Notes: generated by a model from the letters alone, not told the origin. DNA of 64,000 nucleotides from Flavobacterium marginilacus (GCF_026870155.1 NZ_CP113975.1:2294001-2358000); one strand, 5' to 3'. Shown: positions 1 through 9,481, counted from the stretch's first letter. Numbers and translations are program-made.

Positions 1-1078
1 ATTGGGTACATTAATCAAAAATGCCCATAATTTTCCGATTGCTTTAACCTCTTTTGATGAAGTAATTGCTATGAATCCAAATTACGGTCCAGTTTATCGC
101 GAGCTTGCCGAGACACAATATCTTTGGGCGTTAAACGATGCTAGGAAATATGAAGAGCATATCTCAAAAGGTTTGGCATTTTATGAAAAATATATGTCTT
201 TAACGGACTACTCTTTGGATTCCCGTATGCGTCATGCTGATTTTTTAATTCTTGCAACCGATTATAAATCACTTGAAAAAGAAGCGAATGAAATGAGTAA
301 ATTGGATAATGTAAATCCAAGAATATATCGTTATTTAGGCTATTCTGCTTACTATAATAATAATTTTGATACGGCTATAAGTTCTTTATTGTCTTTTGTT
401 TCAAATGCTTCAAACCGTGTTATCGGCAGAGATTATTTTTATATTGGCGCTGCAAAATTAAGTAAAGGATTGAATGCGGTTCCAGTTGATAATACATTAA
501 TCAGCGACGGAATTTCAGATTTTAAAAAATCATTTGAAATGAGCCCGGCTGTAGCAGCAGAACTTCCCGATCAGGCCAAAAAACTATATGAGAAAAAATT
601 ATATGCCGATGCGGCATCTGTTTATGAAATCGCGATTGGCAACACGGAAACAAAATCCTATTTAATGGATAATTTCTTTTTTGCATCATCAGTTTATTGG
701 TCTTATTATAATGCTGAGAATTTAACTGCACAGCAAACCGATCTGCTGAAAAAGTCAGATGCTTCTTTGGATATCATTATTCAGTCATCACCATCAACTC
801 AGGATGCTTATCTTTTTAAAGCCAGAATACAGGTCTTACTTAAAAACGATGTTCTTGTGGCAAAAAACTACGAAGATTTTATAGCTGCTGCTAAAAAGAA
901 AAGCGTTGAAGAGTTGAGTTCCAAAGGAATGAAATCTAAATTAATAGAAGCTTATAATAATTTGGGAGTTATTTATGCTGCGAATGATAAAGTAAAAGCA
1001 AAAGATACTTTCAATAAAACATTAGGAATTGATCCAGCCAATCAATATGCAGCAGATCAATTAAAATCGTTACAATAG
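1..1078 (+). CDS. Tetratricopeptide-repeat protein (5' truncated by window edge)
   Basis: The reading frame is open from the window edge, so the true start lies outside; 358 residues are visible. Degenerate 34-residue helical pairs are spread along the protein, for example FPIALTSFDEVIAMNPNY near the start and KAKDTFNKTLGIDPANQYA near the end, as in TPR scaffolds that mediate protein-protein contacts. No enzyme motif is visible, and localisation cannot be judged without the N-terminus. A hairpin terminator follows the stop. The exact partner or function is unknown. Confidence 0.8.
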   Translation, partial: LGTLIKNAHNFPIALTSFDEVIAMNPNYGPVYRELAETQYLWALNDARKYEEHISKGLAFYEKYMSLTDYSLDSRMRHADFLILATDYKSLEKEANEMSKLDNVNPRIYRYLGYSAYYNNNFDTAISSLLSFVSNASNRVIGRDYFYIGAAKLSKGLNAVPVDNTLISDGISDFKKSFEMSPAVAAELPDQAKKLYEKKLYADAASVYEIAIGNTETKSYLMDNFFFASSVYWSYYNAENLTAQQTDLLKKSDASLDIIIQSSPSTQDAYLFKARIQVLLKNDVLVAKNYEDFIAAAKKKSVEELSSKGMKSKLIEAYNNLGVIYAANDKVKAKDTFNKTLGIDPANQYAADQLKSLQ

Positions 1079-1100
1079 AGGTTGTTTATTTGATTATTGA

Positions 1101-1131
1101 AAAGCCAGCGGTATTCCTGCCGCTGGTTTTA
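1101..1131 (+). terminator. Rho-independent terminator after the TPR gene
   Basis: GCCAGCGG and CCGCTGG arms around a short loop, followed by TTTT, 23 bp after the TPR stop codon. Confidence 0.65.
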
Positions 1132-1167
1132 TGTTCTAAAATTTTAAAAAAATATATAGAACATAAA

Positions 1168-1206
1168 AAAAGGAGCTGTTTCAAATTGAATTGAACAGCT
1201 CCTTTT
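1168..1206. terminator. Bidirectional terminator hairpin
   Basis: AAAAAGGAGCTGTTTCAA / TTGAACAGCTCCTTTT arms with A- and T-runs on both sides. It lies between the convergent TPR and tpiA genes and can serve both. Confidence 0.7.
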
Positions 1207-1251
1207 GTATTTGAATAATTGAACTTTTAGAAGTTAAATTATTTAAGGATT

Positions 1252-2004
1252 TTAGATTGATGTTACAATAGAAATAAAATCTTTTGCATTAAGTGCAGCA
1301 CCGCCAATAAGTCCTCCGTCTACGTCTGGTTTAGAGAAGATTTCTTTGGCATTATCTGGTTTTACGCTTCCTCCGTAAAGGATCGTTAAGTCTTCGGCGA
1401 TATCGCTTCCAAAAGCTTTACGAACAGTTTCTCTGATGAATTCGTGCATTTCCTGTGCTTGCTCAGGTGAAGCAGTTTCTCCGGTTCCAATAGCCCAAAC
1501 TGGCTCATAAGCCAAAACGATTTTTTCCCAGTCTTTTGCTTCAATGTGGAATAAGCCGTCTTTTAATTGGTTTTCAACAATGTTGAAATGATTTCCAGAC
1601 TGACGGTCTTTTAATTCTTCACCGAAACAGAAAATTACTGTCAAATCATGTTTCAATGCTGTATTTACTTTGCTAGCGATAATAGCATCAGTTTCATTAA
1701 AAATAGCTCTGCGCTCTGAGTGGCCTAAAATTACGTTGCTTACACCAACGCTTTTAATCATATCAGCAGATATTTCACCTGTAAAAGCACCGCTTTCTGC
1801 TTGGTGTAAATTTTGTGCAGCAACTGCTATATTTGAATGTGTTAAGTTTTCTACGGCTGAAGCCAAGTTTATAAATGTTGGAGCAACAATTACCTGTGCA
1901 GCAGTTTCAGCTGGAATTTGAGTTAGTAACTCGTTTAATAGTTCTTTTGTTTGTGCAGCATTTTTATGCATTTTCCAGTTTCCTGCAACAATCTTCTTTC
2001 TCAT
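1252..2004 (-). CDS. tpiA: Triosephosphate isomerase
   Basis: Interconverts dihydroxyacetone phosphate and glyceraldehyde 3-phosphate in cytoplasmic glycolysis and gluconeogenesis. The 250-residue length is normal for the family. Visible motifs are the N-terminal NWKM (catalytic Lys), GHSERR (catalytic His region), AYEPVWAIGTG (catalytic Glu and mobile loop) and YGGSVKPDN (phosphate-binding loop). The next genes upstream on the same strand encode a TlpA-like protein and a DoxX-family protein, possibly in one transcript. The start MRKKIVAGNWKM is the usual family start. Confidence 0.97.
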   Translation of the reverse strand: MRKKIVAGNWKMHKNAAQTKELLNELLTQIPAETAAQVIVAPTFINLASAVENLTHSNIAVAAQNLHQAESGAFTGEISADMIKSVGVSNVILGHSERRAIFNETDAIIASKVNTALKHDLTVIFCFGEELKDRQSGNHFNIVENQLKDGLFHIEAKDWEKIVLAYEPVWAIGTGETASPEQAQEMHEFIRETVRKAFGSDIAEDLTILYGGSVKPDNAKEIFSKPDVDGGLIGGAALNAKDFISIVTSI

Positions 2005-2051
2005 TTTTGTAGTATTTATAGTTTTGTGTAATTAATATATGCTGCAGTTTT

Positions 2052-2555
2052 TTATTGCAGTTTTTTTAGTGTTTCATCAATTTGTGCAAAATCGGTTTCT
2101 ATAGCACGGTATACAGCGATTTTTCCTTTTTTATCTATAATGATATATCTAGGAATCCAATCTAAGTCTATTGCTGTGCCAAAAGCACCTTTCATTCCGT
2201 CGTTTGCCATAAAATGCAATCCTTTTAATTCATGTTTTTCGATGCCCAGTTTCCACTTTTCAGCAGTTTTGTCCATAGAAATAAATACATACGAAACTTT
2301 TGGATTAGCAGCTTGAAGTTCTTTTAATTTTGGCATTGCTTTTACACAATCACCACACCAGGAAGCCCAAACTTCTATTACAGTAGTTTTTCCTTTTTGT
2401 TTTTTTAAAATATCTTGAAATTTAACCTGTTTATCATTTGAATCTAATAAGGTTTCAGAAAGTGCTTTTTCAGAGAATTCTGTTTTCTGAATTTTTTGGG
2501 CTTGAGTACAGGAGAATGTTACAAAAGAAATAATTAAAAGAGCAATTTTTTTCAT
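2052..2555 (-). CDS. TlpA-like thioredoxin-fold lipoprotein
   Basis: A 167-residue redoxin-type protein, predicted exported and lipid-anchored: the N-terminus MKKIALLIISFVTFSC is a signal peptide ending in a lipobox Cys (residue 16). The thioredoxin active site WCGDC (Cys67 and Cys70) follows a beta-strand typical of TlpA/ResA. This family reduces or exchanges disulfides in the periplasm. It lies 47 bp upstream of tpiA on the same strand and downstream of the DoxX-family gene. The substrate is not evident. Confidence 0.85.
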   Translation of the reverse strand: MKKIALLIISFVTFSCTQAQKIQKTEFSEKALSETLLDSNDKQVKFQDILKKQKGKTTVIEVWASWCGDCVKAMPKLKELQAANPKVSYVFISMDKTAEKWKLGIEKHELKGLHFMANDGMKGAFGTAIDLDWIPRYIIIDKKGKIAVYRAIETDFAQIDETLKKLQ

Positions 2556-2713
2556 TTAAATTAAGTTTTTACAAAGTTAACCAAAGAATTGTAAATTAAG
2601 TAAGCAGATTTTATAATTTTAAAATAAAAAACCTCAAAAAAGGTCACAATATCGTTATAGTTAATATTTTTTTCCTGTGCTTGATTTTAATTGATAACGG
2701 CATTTTAAAAAAA

Positions 2714-2746
2714 AGCCCTGCAGGAAAATAATATTTCTGCAAGGCT
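2714..2746 (-). terminator. Terminator after the DoxX-family gene
   Basis: On the minus strand AGCCTTGCAG...CTGCAGGGCT is followed by a run of eight T. It lies just downstream of the DoxX-family stop and separates that gene from the TlpA-like gene. Confidence 0.65.
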
Positions 2747-2770
2747 GATTTTTATAGTTAAAGATGAAAT

Positions 2771-3871
2771 TTAGAAAACTAAATCATCGGTATCATTATA
2801 ATGTACTTTTTGTTTTACAGTTCCTTTTTCAAGAATTACAAAACTTGGATTAGCTCTTTCAATTGTTTTCAGCGGAATGGCATCACAGAAATAAAAATCG
2901 AAAGTGATTCCGTATTGTTTTTTGATTTCTGCAATCTTTTCCGGAGATGAAGCAGTCATGCCGATCACTTTATAACCTTTTGCGGAAGCATTTTTATTAA
3001 TCAGCTCCATTTTGGCAAGACCGTCAGCATTGGCAAGGGCTAGATCATAAGCAACTATCATTAGCAGTTTTGGCTCCTGAAGCAGTTCTTCTTTATAATC
3101 AGATCCGTCTTTTTCCATTGCAAAATCGTGGATAGGAGGAACGTAGCCTTCAGTAATAACTTTATCTTTTCGGTCTACAAAAGTCGCTCCAGCTGGAATA
3201 TTCGATAAATCTTTCTCTGTGAATTCTTTGTCAACACCATTTACTTTGTAGATAAAAATCATTTCAACAACTGATTTTGGCGCACCTTCAGGAATTTCCA
3301 TTCCTTTTTGGATGTTATTTCCAACTTTGTATGGACGAAAATCTTTTAAAGGCAAATGATTGATTACCCAATACCCCATGAATGCACAGAGTAAAACCGA
3401 AAGTACTGCTAAGCTATTTTGGATTTTATCAGAAAATAGAGACTTTATCAATTTCATATTAATAAACAGAATCAATATAAAAAATAATAAAACAACGTCT
3501 TTTGTAAAAGACTGCCAAGGTGTAAGGTGCAGTGCATCGCCAAAACAGCCACAGTCTTTGACCACATCAAAGTAAGCAGAGTAAAAGGTAAGAAAAGTAA
3601 ATTTGATGATTAAAAGCAGTAAAAGCCAAATCGTCAGTTTTGATTTGAAACCAATTAGCAGCATTACGCCTAAAACTACTTCCAGAATTACAATAAACAA
3701 AGCAATTGCCAAAGAAAAAGGCACAAAAACAGGCATATTGAAAACCGGTTCGCTAAAGTATTCGGTCAGTTTGTAGGAGAAACCAACAGGGTCATTTAGT
3801 TTAATCAATCCTGAGATTATAAACAATACTCCGACAAAAATCCGGGAGAATTGGGTGATGATGTTTTTCAT
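2771..3871 (-). CDS. DoxX-family membrane protein with thioredoxin-like tail
   Basis: A 366-residue inner-membrane protein. Residues about 5-160 hold four hydrophobic helices of DoxX/MauE type, including GVLFIISGLIKLNDPVGF and a Cys pair in KDCGCFGDALH. A further helix lies near residues 152-170. The remaining 190 residues are soluble and resemble a thioredoxin-like fold without an obvious CxxC. Members occur next to tpiA and folP in Bacteroidota. A role in periplasmic redox chemistry is an inference from the family and from the adjacent TlpA-like protein. Confidence 0.8.
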   Translation of the reverse strand: MKNIITQFSRIFVGVLFIISGLIKLNDPVGFSYKLTEYFSEPVFNMPVFVPFSLAIALFIVILEVVLGVMLLIGFKSKLTIWLLLLLIIKFTFLTFYSAYFDVVKDCGCFGDALHLTPWQSFTKDVVLLFFILILFINMKLIKSLFSDKIQNSLAVLSVLLCAFMGYWVINHLPLKDFRPYKVGNNIQKGMEIPEGAPKSVVEMIFIYKVNGVDKEFTEKDLSNIPAGATFVDRKDKVITEGYVPPIHDFAMEKDGSDYKEELLQEPKLLMIVAYDLALANADGLAKMELINKNASAKGYKVIGMTASSPEKIAEIKKQYGITFDFYFCDAIPLKTIERANPSFVILEKGTVKQKVHYNDTDDLVF

Positions 3872-3917
3872 TTTAAGTTTGTTTTAGTTTGGGGTATTGT
3901 ACAGAGATATTTTTAAT

Positions 3918-4454
3918 CTATTTTTTCATTAAAATCAAAGCAAAAACCGAATAATTAATCATGTCCTGATAATTAGCATCGATTCCTTCAGATACGATTG
4001 TTTTTCCTTTATTGTCTTCGATTTGTTTAACACGAAGCAGTTTTTGCAGAATCAGATCGGTAAGCGAACTTACGCGCATTTCACGCCAGGCTTCTCCATA
4101 ATCGTGGTTTTTGTTTTCCATTAATTCTTTGGTCAAAGCTACTTTGGCATCATATAATTTTGTTGCTTTTTCGGTTTCCAAATCAGGCTGATCGACCACC
4201 CCTAATTCCAGCTGAATTAAAGCCATAATCGAATAATTGATAATACCTATGAATTCTCCGCTTTCATCTTCGTCAATTTTTCGAATCTCATTTTCCTGTA
4301 AACTTCGTATTCTTTGTGCTTTGATGAAGATTTGATCAGTTAGAGAAGGAAGTCTCAAAATACGCCAGGCACTGCCGTAATCTTTCATTTTATTGATAAA
4401 AAGTGTGCGGCAGATAGTGATTACGCCATCATATTCTTGTGAAGTTTTCGTCAT
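3918..4454 (-). CDS. DUF1599-domain protein
   Basis: A 178-residue cytoplasmic protein with two tandem copies of the DUF1599 signature: KMKDYGSAWRILRLPSLTD followed by IFIKAQRIRSLQ, then NHDYGEAWREMRVSSLTD followed by LILQKLLRVKQIE. I chose the start MTKTSQEYDG at 4454; a longer frame upstream reads AT-rich intergenic sequence and would overlap the divergent promoter region of folP. The domain is of unknown biochemical function. It is divergent to folP, an arrangement I recall as common in Flavobacteriaceae. Confidence 0.85.
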   Translation of the reverse strand: MTKTSQEYDGVITICRTLFINKMKDYGSAWRILRLPSLTDQIFIKAQRIRSLQENEIRKIDEDESGEFIGIINYSIMALIQLELGVVDQPDLETEKATKLYDAKVALTKELMENKNHDYGEAWREMRVSSLTDLILQKLLRVKQIEDNKGKTIVSEGIDANYQDMINYSVFALILMKK

Positions 4455-4623
4455 TATTGGTGTATATTTGTATAAAATTGCCTCAAAAATAAGAATAAAT
4501 TTCGATTGAAGATTGCTGATTAACGATTTTTGACTGCAGAATGACAAATGATTTCGGAAAATTTTTGATTGAAATTGTCATTGATTTTTGAAATTGCTTA
4601 CCAATTGTAAAAACTAATAAAGA

Positions 4624-5439
4624 ATGAACTGTAAAGGCCGGCTTATCGATTTATCTGCTCCAAAAGTGATGGGTATTTTGAATATAACTCCAAATTCTTT
4701 TTTTGATGGAGGAAAATATAAAAATGAAGAAGAACTGCTTAAACGAGTAGATAAAATGCTCAGTGAAGGCGCTTCATTTATTGATGTCGGTGCTTATTCG
4801 AGCAAGCCGAATGCAGAATTTGTTTCGGAAGAAGAAGAAATTTTAAGAATAATCCCTGTTGTGAATCTGCTGCAGAAACATTTTCCGGAAATTATTTTGT
4901 CAATTGATACTTTCAGGGCTGGAGTAGCAAAGGTATGTATCGAGAGCGGCGCTGCAATTATCAACGATATTTCGGCAGGATTGCTGGATGACAAAATGCT
5001 CGAAACCATTTCAGAATATCAGGTTCCGTATATCATGATGCACATGAAAGGAACACCGCAGACGATGCAGACTTTTACTCAATATGAAGATATTATCAAG
5101 GAAATGCTGTTTTATTTTTCGGAACGTATTGCTGCCGCAAGGGCTTTAGGAATTAATGATTTAATTTTGGATCCCGGCTTTGGCTTTGCCAAAACATTGG
5201 AACAAAATTATGATGTGATGAAAAAAATGGAATTGTTTCAAATGCTTGAACTGCCTTTGTTAGCAGGGGTTTCCAGAAAATCTATGATTTATAAAGAGCT
5301 AGACACAAATGCCGAAATGGCTTTGAACGGCACGACTGTTTTGAATACAGTTGCTTTGATAAAAGGAGCAAAGGTATTGAGAGTTCATGATGTGAAAGAA
5401 GCAATGGAATGTATAAGATTATATAGTAAATTAAGTTAA
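4624..5439 (+). CDS. folP: Dihydropteroate synthase
   Basis: Condenses p-aminobenzoate with 6-hydroxymethyl-7,8-dihydropterin diphosphate to dihydropteroate in folate synthesis (cytoplasm). The 271-residue protein shows the pterin-binding motifs MGILNITPNSFFDGG, FIDVGAYSSKP, SIDTF, NDISAG, MHMKGTPQTMQ, DPGFGFAKT and GVSRKS in the family order. A lipoprotein gene follows after 2 bp and is probably co-transcribed. Confidence 0.97.
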   Translation: MNCKGRLIDLSAPKVMGILNITPNSFFDGGKYKNEEELLKRVDKMLSEGASFIDVGAYSSKPNAEFVSEEEEILRIIPVVNLLQKHFPEIILSIDTFRAGVAKVCIESGAAIINDISAGLLDDKMLETISEYQVPYIMMHMKGTPQTMQTFTQYEDIIKEMLFYFSERIAAARALGINDLILDPGFGFAKTLEQNYDVMKKMELFQMLELPLLAGVSRKSMIYKELDTNAEMALNGTTVLNTVALIKGAKVLRVHDVKEAMECIRLYSKLS

Positions 5440-5441
5440 AA

Positions 5442-6062
5442 ATGATGAAGTATATATTAGCAATAGCCGCGCTGCTGTTTTTTTCTTGTGGCAATAAAGA
5501 AGATATTCTGCTTCCAAAGGTTGATCGGACCATTGTAAAAGAAGTAGTGGATTTGTCTCCAATTTACATTTTTTTCAGAGTAAAGGATAGAGATACTTTA
5601 GCCGAAGTAAATAGAAATAACAGCATTAGTACAACAAATTGGATTTTGAATATTGACAAACGCCTGCCATTGCGACTGGTAATTCCTGAAGTAATAAAAC
5701 TGCAGGCAAAAAAAAGCGGAGATGGTGCCCACAAAAATATAGCTGCCCAAAACTATTATTCGTATGCTGATTCTATTGGTAAAAATTTAGCTTTTCTGCC
5801 TTTTACGATGATACATTATAAAATGGAGAAACCATTAAAAGGCATAGTAGTTTTTTTCTCTAAAGATGGAAAGATAAAAGTAAACAATGAATTGGTTTCT
5901 AAAAATGAATTGCAAAACGTCATCAATAATTTTAATGATGGGCTGCAGAAAATAAGATATTGTTTTGATAAAAACAGCAGTTATGGGAGTTATATTCAGA
6001 ATAAAATTTTTATTAGGACAATTGAGCTGAAAAATGTAATTTCTGAAGAATGTGTTTATTAA
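5442..6062 (+). CDS. Hypothetical lipoprotein downstream of folP
   Basis: 206 residues. MMKYILAIAALLFFSC is a signal peptide with a lipobox Cys, so the protein should be membrane-anchored outside the cytoplasm. The rest is soluble, with a central stretch NWILNIDKRLPLRLVIPE and no motif that I can assign. It begins 2 bp after the folP stop, so translation is probably coupled to folP. A bidirectional terminator closes the unit. Function unknown. Confidence 0.75.
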   Translation: MMKYILAIAALLFFSCGNKEDILLPKVDRTIVKEVVDLSPIYIFFRVKDRDTLAEVNRNNSISTTNWILNIDKRLPLRLVIPEVIKLQAKKSGDGAHKNIAAQNYYSYADSIGKNLAFLPFTMIHYKMEKPLKGIVVFFSKDGKIKVNNELVSKNELQNVINNFNDGLQKIRYCFDKNSSYGSYIQNKIFIRTIELKNVISEECVY

Positions 6063-6089
6063 TTTGATTTCTTTATTGTTTTAAATAAC

Positions 6090-6126
6090 AAAAGTCTTTC
6101 TGTTTTGAATAGAAAGACTTTTTTTT
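6090..6126. terminator. Bidirectional terminator
   Basis: AAAAGTCTTTCT and AGAAAGACTTTT arms with A- and T-runs, between the convergent folP-linked lipoprotein and CHRD genes. Confidence 0.75.
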
Positions 6127-6138
6127 AAAGTTTTAGAA

Positions 6139-6606
6139 TTAATATCCTCCGCCGCCACCTCCGCCTGAAGTTCCTGCTTTGATCAGTGTGCCGCTGATTT
6201 CACCCGTTGGAAAAGCATCAGTATGCAGGTTTACATAGTAATGATTGGCCATCAGTTCTGCAATTTGGGCATCATTTATATCAAATGTCAGTTTTATTGG
6301 AGAGGCAGCAACAACTGCATCGGAGAAAGGAAAAACTATAGCGCCGTCTGCAGCGTGGATATGGCCATGCTTAGGTGTTATTCCTGTAAAAGTTACAGTA
6401 ATTTCAAATGTCTTAGCTGTCTGGTTGAATTTAAGCTCAGCATTTCCTGATGCCATTGAGCCTGTACCAGATACTGGAGTTAGTGCAGCATTGAAAGTTA
6501 CAATAACAGGAGTCGGAGTCGGAGTTGGGGAGTCGTCACTGCTGGAACAAGAAATTCCAGTAAAAAGCAATAGCAAAATTGCTGTAAAACCAAGTAAAGA
6601 TTTCAT
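6139..6606 (-). CDS. CHRD-domain lipoprotein
   Basis: 155 residues: a signal peptide with lipobox FTGISCSSSDD, a Pro/Thr linker (SPTPTPTPV), then one CHRD domain: GNAELKFNQTAKTFEITVTF, then KHGHIHAA and YVNLHTDAFPTGEISGTL. The protein ends in a glycine run (SGGGGGGGY). CHRD domains are beta-sandwiches first described in chordin; bacterial versions are surface proteins of unknown role. It appears monocistronic. Confidence 0.88.
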   Translation of the reverse strand: MKSLLGFTAILLLLFTGISCSSSDDSPTPTPTPVIVTFNAALTPVSGTGSMASGNAELKFNQTAKTFEITVTFTGITPKHGHIHAADGAIVFPFSDAVVAASPIKLTFDINDAQIAELMANHYYVNLHTDAFPTGEISGTLIKAGTSGGGGGGGY

Positions 6607-6833
6607 AATTATGTATTTTTTAGGGTTAAAAAAAGGTTGAAAAAATACAATTATTAAATTTTATTAAGATTTAATAAAAATATAATAAATTTACGATTTA
6701 TATTTTTAATTAAATCTCTTTTTGGTGTAAAATATTGATTATGAAACTTGTATTTTTATTAGTCAAAAAATAATGTGAATCCAAGGCTGATGCAGTATTA
6801 CCATTTTGAATAAATAAGCGACAAATATGAGTT

Positions 6834-7307
6834 TTACTGATGATGGTAAGGCTCATTTCTCAAAATGGTAAAGCCTCTGTACAATTGTTCAATAAAAAAT
6901 AAACGTACCATCTGATGAGAGAAAGTCATCAGCGAAAGCGATATTTTTCCATTTGCTTTTGCATAAACCGTATCCGAAAAACCATAAGGTCCGCCAATTA
7001 CAAAAACCAGTGTTTTGATACCAGAATTCATTTTTTTCTGTAATTCGGCTGAAAAGGCTACACTGTTAAAGGTTTTTCCGTTTTCGTCAAGCAAAATAAG
7101 CTGATCTGTCGGAGTTATTTTGGATAAAATGAGTTCACCTTCTTTTTCTTTCTGCTGGCTTTCAGATAGATTTTTAACGTTTTTGATATCGGGAATAATC
7201 TCTAAATCAAACTTGATGTAGAAAGACAGTCTTTTGGTATAATCATCAATTAACGTCTGCAATGATTTATTGTCGGTCTTGCCTATAGCTATTAGTCTGA
7301 TGTTCAT
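6834..7307 (-). CDS. rlmH: 23S rRNA pseudouridine-1915 N3-methyltransferase RlmH
   Basis: SPOUT-class methyltransferase acting on helix 69 of 23S rRNA in 70S ribosomes. The 157-residue length is typical. Family motifs are MNIRLIAIGKT at the N-terminus, LILLDENGKTFNS, FVIGGPYGFS (AdoMet-binding knot) and the C-terminal FFIEQLYRGFTILRNEPYHH. One extra Gln follows the usual terminal YHH. It is transcribed alone on the minus strand. Confidence 0.95.
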   Translation of the reverse strand: MNIRLIAIGKTDNKSLQTLIDDYTKRLSFYIKFDLEIIPDIKNVKNLSESQQKEKEGELILSKITPTDQLILLDENGKTFNSVAFSAELQKKMNSGIKTLVFVIGGPYGFSDTVYAKANGKISLSLMTFSHQMVRLFFIEQLYRGFTILRNEPYHHQ

Positions 7308-7776
7308 ATTTGATGTTTGAAAAGGCGAAGTTACAAAAAAGCAGTTTGTGTTTAGATTTATGAAAAATTCTTCTCAGTAATACTTTTGATGTTTTCTATA
7401 GTGGTTTAATTCAATTTTAAAGCTGCATTTTGCGCTTTCAGAACTTTTTATTACCGAAAACCAGTTCTAATTCGTAAGAAAAATATTTATTTTTAAAATA
7501 ATTTTATTAATTTTTTATATAATCTAGTAAGTCCATAGGATTATTATTAAATTTATAAAAAAATGCGCGAAATGTATTTAATTTCTATGGTTTTAGTCGA
7601 ATATTAAATGATTTTGGCAGCAAATTGCTTTTATATGCTATAATGCTAATTTGGAAATGATGCTTTTTTGATACTAAAGCAATGAATTTGAATGATTGAA
7701 GAGGTTATCGAGAAGCTCTGTGATGCATATAGTATTGGAGTTTTTTCTATTTTTGCCAAAAAAAAATTTCAATTTT
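7308..7776. other. Gene-free AT-rich region
   Basis: I see no credible gene here. It is the divergent promoter region of rlmH and the TauE-like gene. A frame reading in from 7696 lacks a typical start context and is not called. Confidence 0.6.
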
Positions 7777-8559
7777 ATGGATTTTCAGATAGGTTTAATT
7801 ATTGCCGGATTAGTTGTAGGTTTTATTGTGGGTATGACAGGAGTAGGGGGAGGGTCCTTGATGACACCTATTTTATTGTATTTTAACATACCGCCGTCTA
7901 CAGCGGTTGGAACTGACTTATTATATGCTGCGATTACTAAATCTGGAGGAGTTTTGGTTCATAACAAAAAAAAGAATATCAATTGGACTATTACTGGCTG
8001 GCTTTCTCTTGGAAGTGTGCCTGCAGCCTTAATTACATTATGGATTTTGCACAGTCTGCATGCTGATACGACAGCTTTAAATAATATTATAAAATACAGT
8101 TTGGGATGGGCTTTGGTCTTTACTTCGGTAGCGATTTTGTTCAAAAAGAAACTTTTGGTTTTATCTCAAAAACATGCCGGAGATAAATTTCATAGCGAGA
8201 GCAGAACACAAAATTTATTGACTATTGCAATTGGTGTCTTATTGGGAGCAACTGTAACGCTGACTTCTATTGGTGCGGGAGCATTAGGAACGGTTACATT
8301 GTTTTTCTTATACCCGCTTTTGCCAACACCTCGTTTGGTTGGTACCGAAATTGCTCATGCAGTGCCTTTGACTCTTGTAGCAGGATTGGGACATGCCTCA
8401 ATGGGTAATTTAGATTTGGCATTGCTTGGCCAATTATTGATGGGATCACTTCCTGGAATTTATGTTGGAAGTATGTTAAGCGGAAAAATGCCGGATTTAT
8501 TGTTAAGAAATGCGATTGCAGTTATGCTGTTTTTTGTTGGATTTAAGCTGATCAGCTAG
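7777..8559 (+). CDS. TauE/SafE-family sulfite/anion exporter
   Basis: A 260-residue polytopic inner-membrane protein with about eight hydrophobic segments and the repeated TauE/SafE glycine-rich motifs GLVVGFIVGMTGVGGGSLMTP and (second half) TSIGAGALGTVTLFFLYP. The start MDFQIGLIIAG at 7777 fits the family; an in-frame ATG at 7696 would add 27 residues of unlikely sequence. Members export sulfite, sulfoacetate or related organosulfur anions. The substrate cannot be read from this context. Confidence 0.88.
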   Translation: MDFQIGLIIAGLVVGFIVGMTGVGGGSLMTPILLYFNIPPSTAVGTDLLYAAITKSGGVLVHNKKKNINWTITGWLSLGSVPAALITLWILHSLHADTTALNNIIKYSLGWALVFTSVAILFKKKLLVLSQKHAGDKFHSESRTQNLLTIAIGVLLGATVTLTSIGAGALGTVTLFFLYPLLPTPRLVGTEIAHAVPLTLVAGLGHASMGNLDLALLGQLLMGSLPGIYVGSMLSGKMPDLLLRNAIAVMLFFVGFKLIS

Positions 8560-8589
8560 TAGTTTTTTAAGAGTTTATATATTTTTATA

Positions 8590-8628
8590 GAGCAGTAACA
8601 TTGGACTTTTGTCTAAGGTTACTGCTCT
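8590..8628. terminator. Bidirectional terminator
   Basis: AGAGCAGTAACATTGGAC and GTCTAAGGTTACTGCTCT arms, between convergent TauE-like and GNAT genes. Confidence 0.7.
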
Positions 8629-8633
8629 TCATT

Positions 8634-9083
8634 TTATATTAGCTTTTTTAGGCAAACACTGGTTTCTACATTTTCATATTGGCCGTAATTGGGGATAATT
8701 TCGTAACCCGATCTGCGGTACAAAGCAATTGCTTTTGGATTGTTTGCTCCAGTTTCGAGAACACAGCTGGAGTAATTATTTTCACCTGCCCAAAGTTCCA
8801 GTTCTTTCAAAACAGCACTCGCAATTCCTTTACCCCGAAAATCAGGATGGACAAACATCCTTTTTATTTCGACAGTATCAGCATCAAATTCTTTGAAAGC
8901 GCCACAGCCAGCCGCTTCGTTATCCTCATAGCAGACCACGACATTTTTGATATTATCCAGTTTGTCAAACTGGGCATAAAAAGAATGGTCTTCGCCGTCT
9001 AATTCAGCCAAAACCTGGTCAAGTAAAACTACAAGTTTTCGAAAGTCTTTGTTTTCGGCTGTTGTTCTTATTGTGTTGGGCAT
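8634..9083 (-). CDS. GNAT-family N-acetyltransferase
   Basis: 149 residues with the GNAT core: VEIKRMFVHPDFRGKGIAS is the beta4 strand plus the acetyl-CoA pyrophosphate loop (R-G-K-G-I-A), and NPKAIALYRRSGYEII is the C-terminal motif. The start MPNTIRTTAENKDF at 9083 is preferred over a longer frame beginning at 9179, whose extra 32 residues read intergenic sequence. It transfers acetyl groups from acetyl-CoA to an amine; the substrate is unknown. Confidence 0.88.
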   Translation of the reverse strand: MPNTIRTTAENKDFRKLVVLLDQVLAELDGEDHSFYAQFDKLDNIKNVVVCYEDNEAAGCGAFKEFDADTVEIKRMFVHPDFRGKGIASAVLKELELWAGENNYSSCVLETGANNPKAIALYRRSGYEIIPNYGQYENVETSVCLKKLI

Positions 9084-9269
9084 GGTTTGTTTATTGTTGT
9101 TGTAAAGATAAAAATATTTGATTTCTTTTTTTGTTTTTTGCGAACCCGAGCAGTGAGTTTTGAAAAGTTTTTTTTTCAATTTAATTGCAAAAAATGAGTC
9201 AGCTATAAAAATTAGAAGTATTGGATTTTACGATGAATAATTTTGTTTTTTCTGATTAGATTGTATTTT

Positions 9270-9480
9270 TCAGAATTTATTTTTTAAATCCATCATGCCA
9301 TGAAGTATCCTTACAATCTCAATTTCATTTTTTGAAATTTCACGGTAAAAGATAATATGCTGGCCGCATTTATAGATTATAATATTTCTCCGCTTGATTT
9401 TGAGACCATTCTTCTACAGCATAATCCCAAATGTCTGTTAGATCATTAAGAGCTTTATCCGTAAAACGATATTTTGGCAT
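9270..9480 (-). pseudogene. ParE/RelE-type toxin remnant with internal deletion
   Basis: On the minus strand the frame opens MPKYRFTDKALNDLTDIW followed by DYAVEEWSQNQAEKYYNL and then stops. A second frame continues with KCGQHIIFYREISKNEIEIV then RILHGMMDLKNKF and a stop. Both halves match the ParE toxin fold (N-terminal helices and C-terminal beta-strands), but roughly 30 central residues are missing and the frame is broken, so the toxin is dead. It sits just outside the left end of the cassette array. Confidence 0.75.
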
Positions 9481-9481
9481 T

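Noticed and set aside
6245..6640. 131-residue plus-strand frame over the CHRD gene
   Set aside because: Antisense shadow; the minus-strand frame has a signal peptide, lipobox and recognisable CHRD domain.
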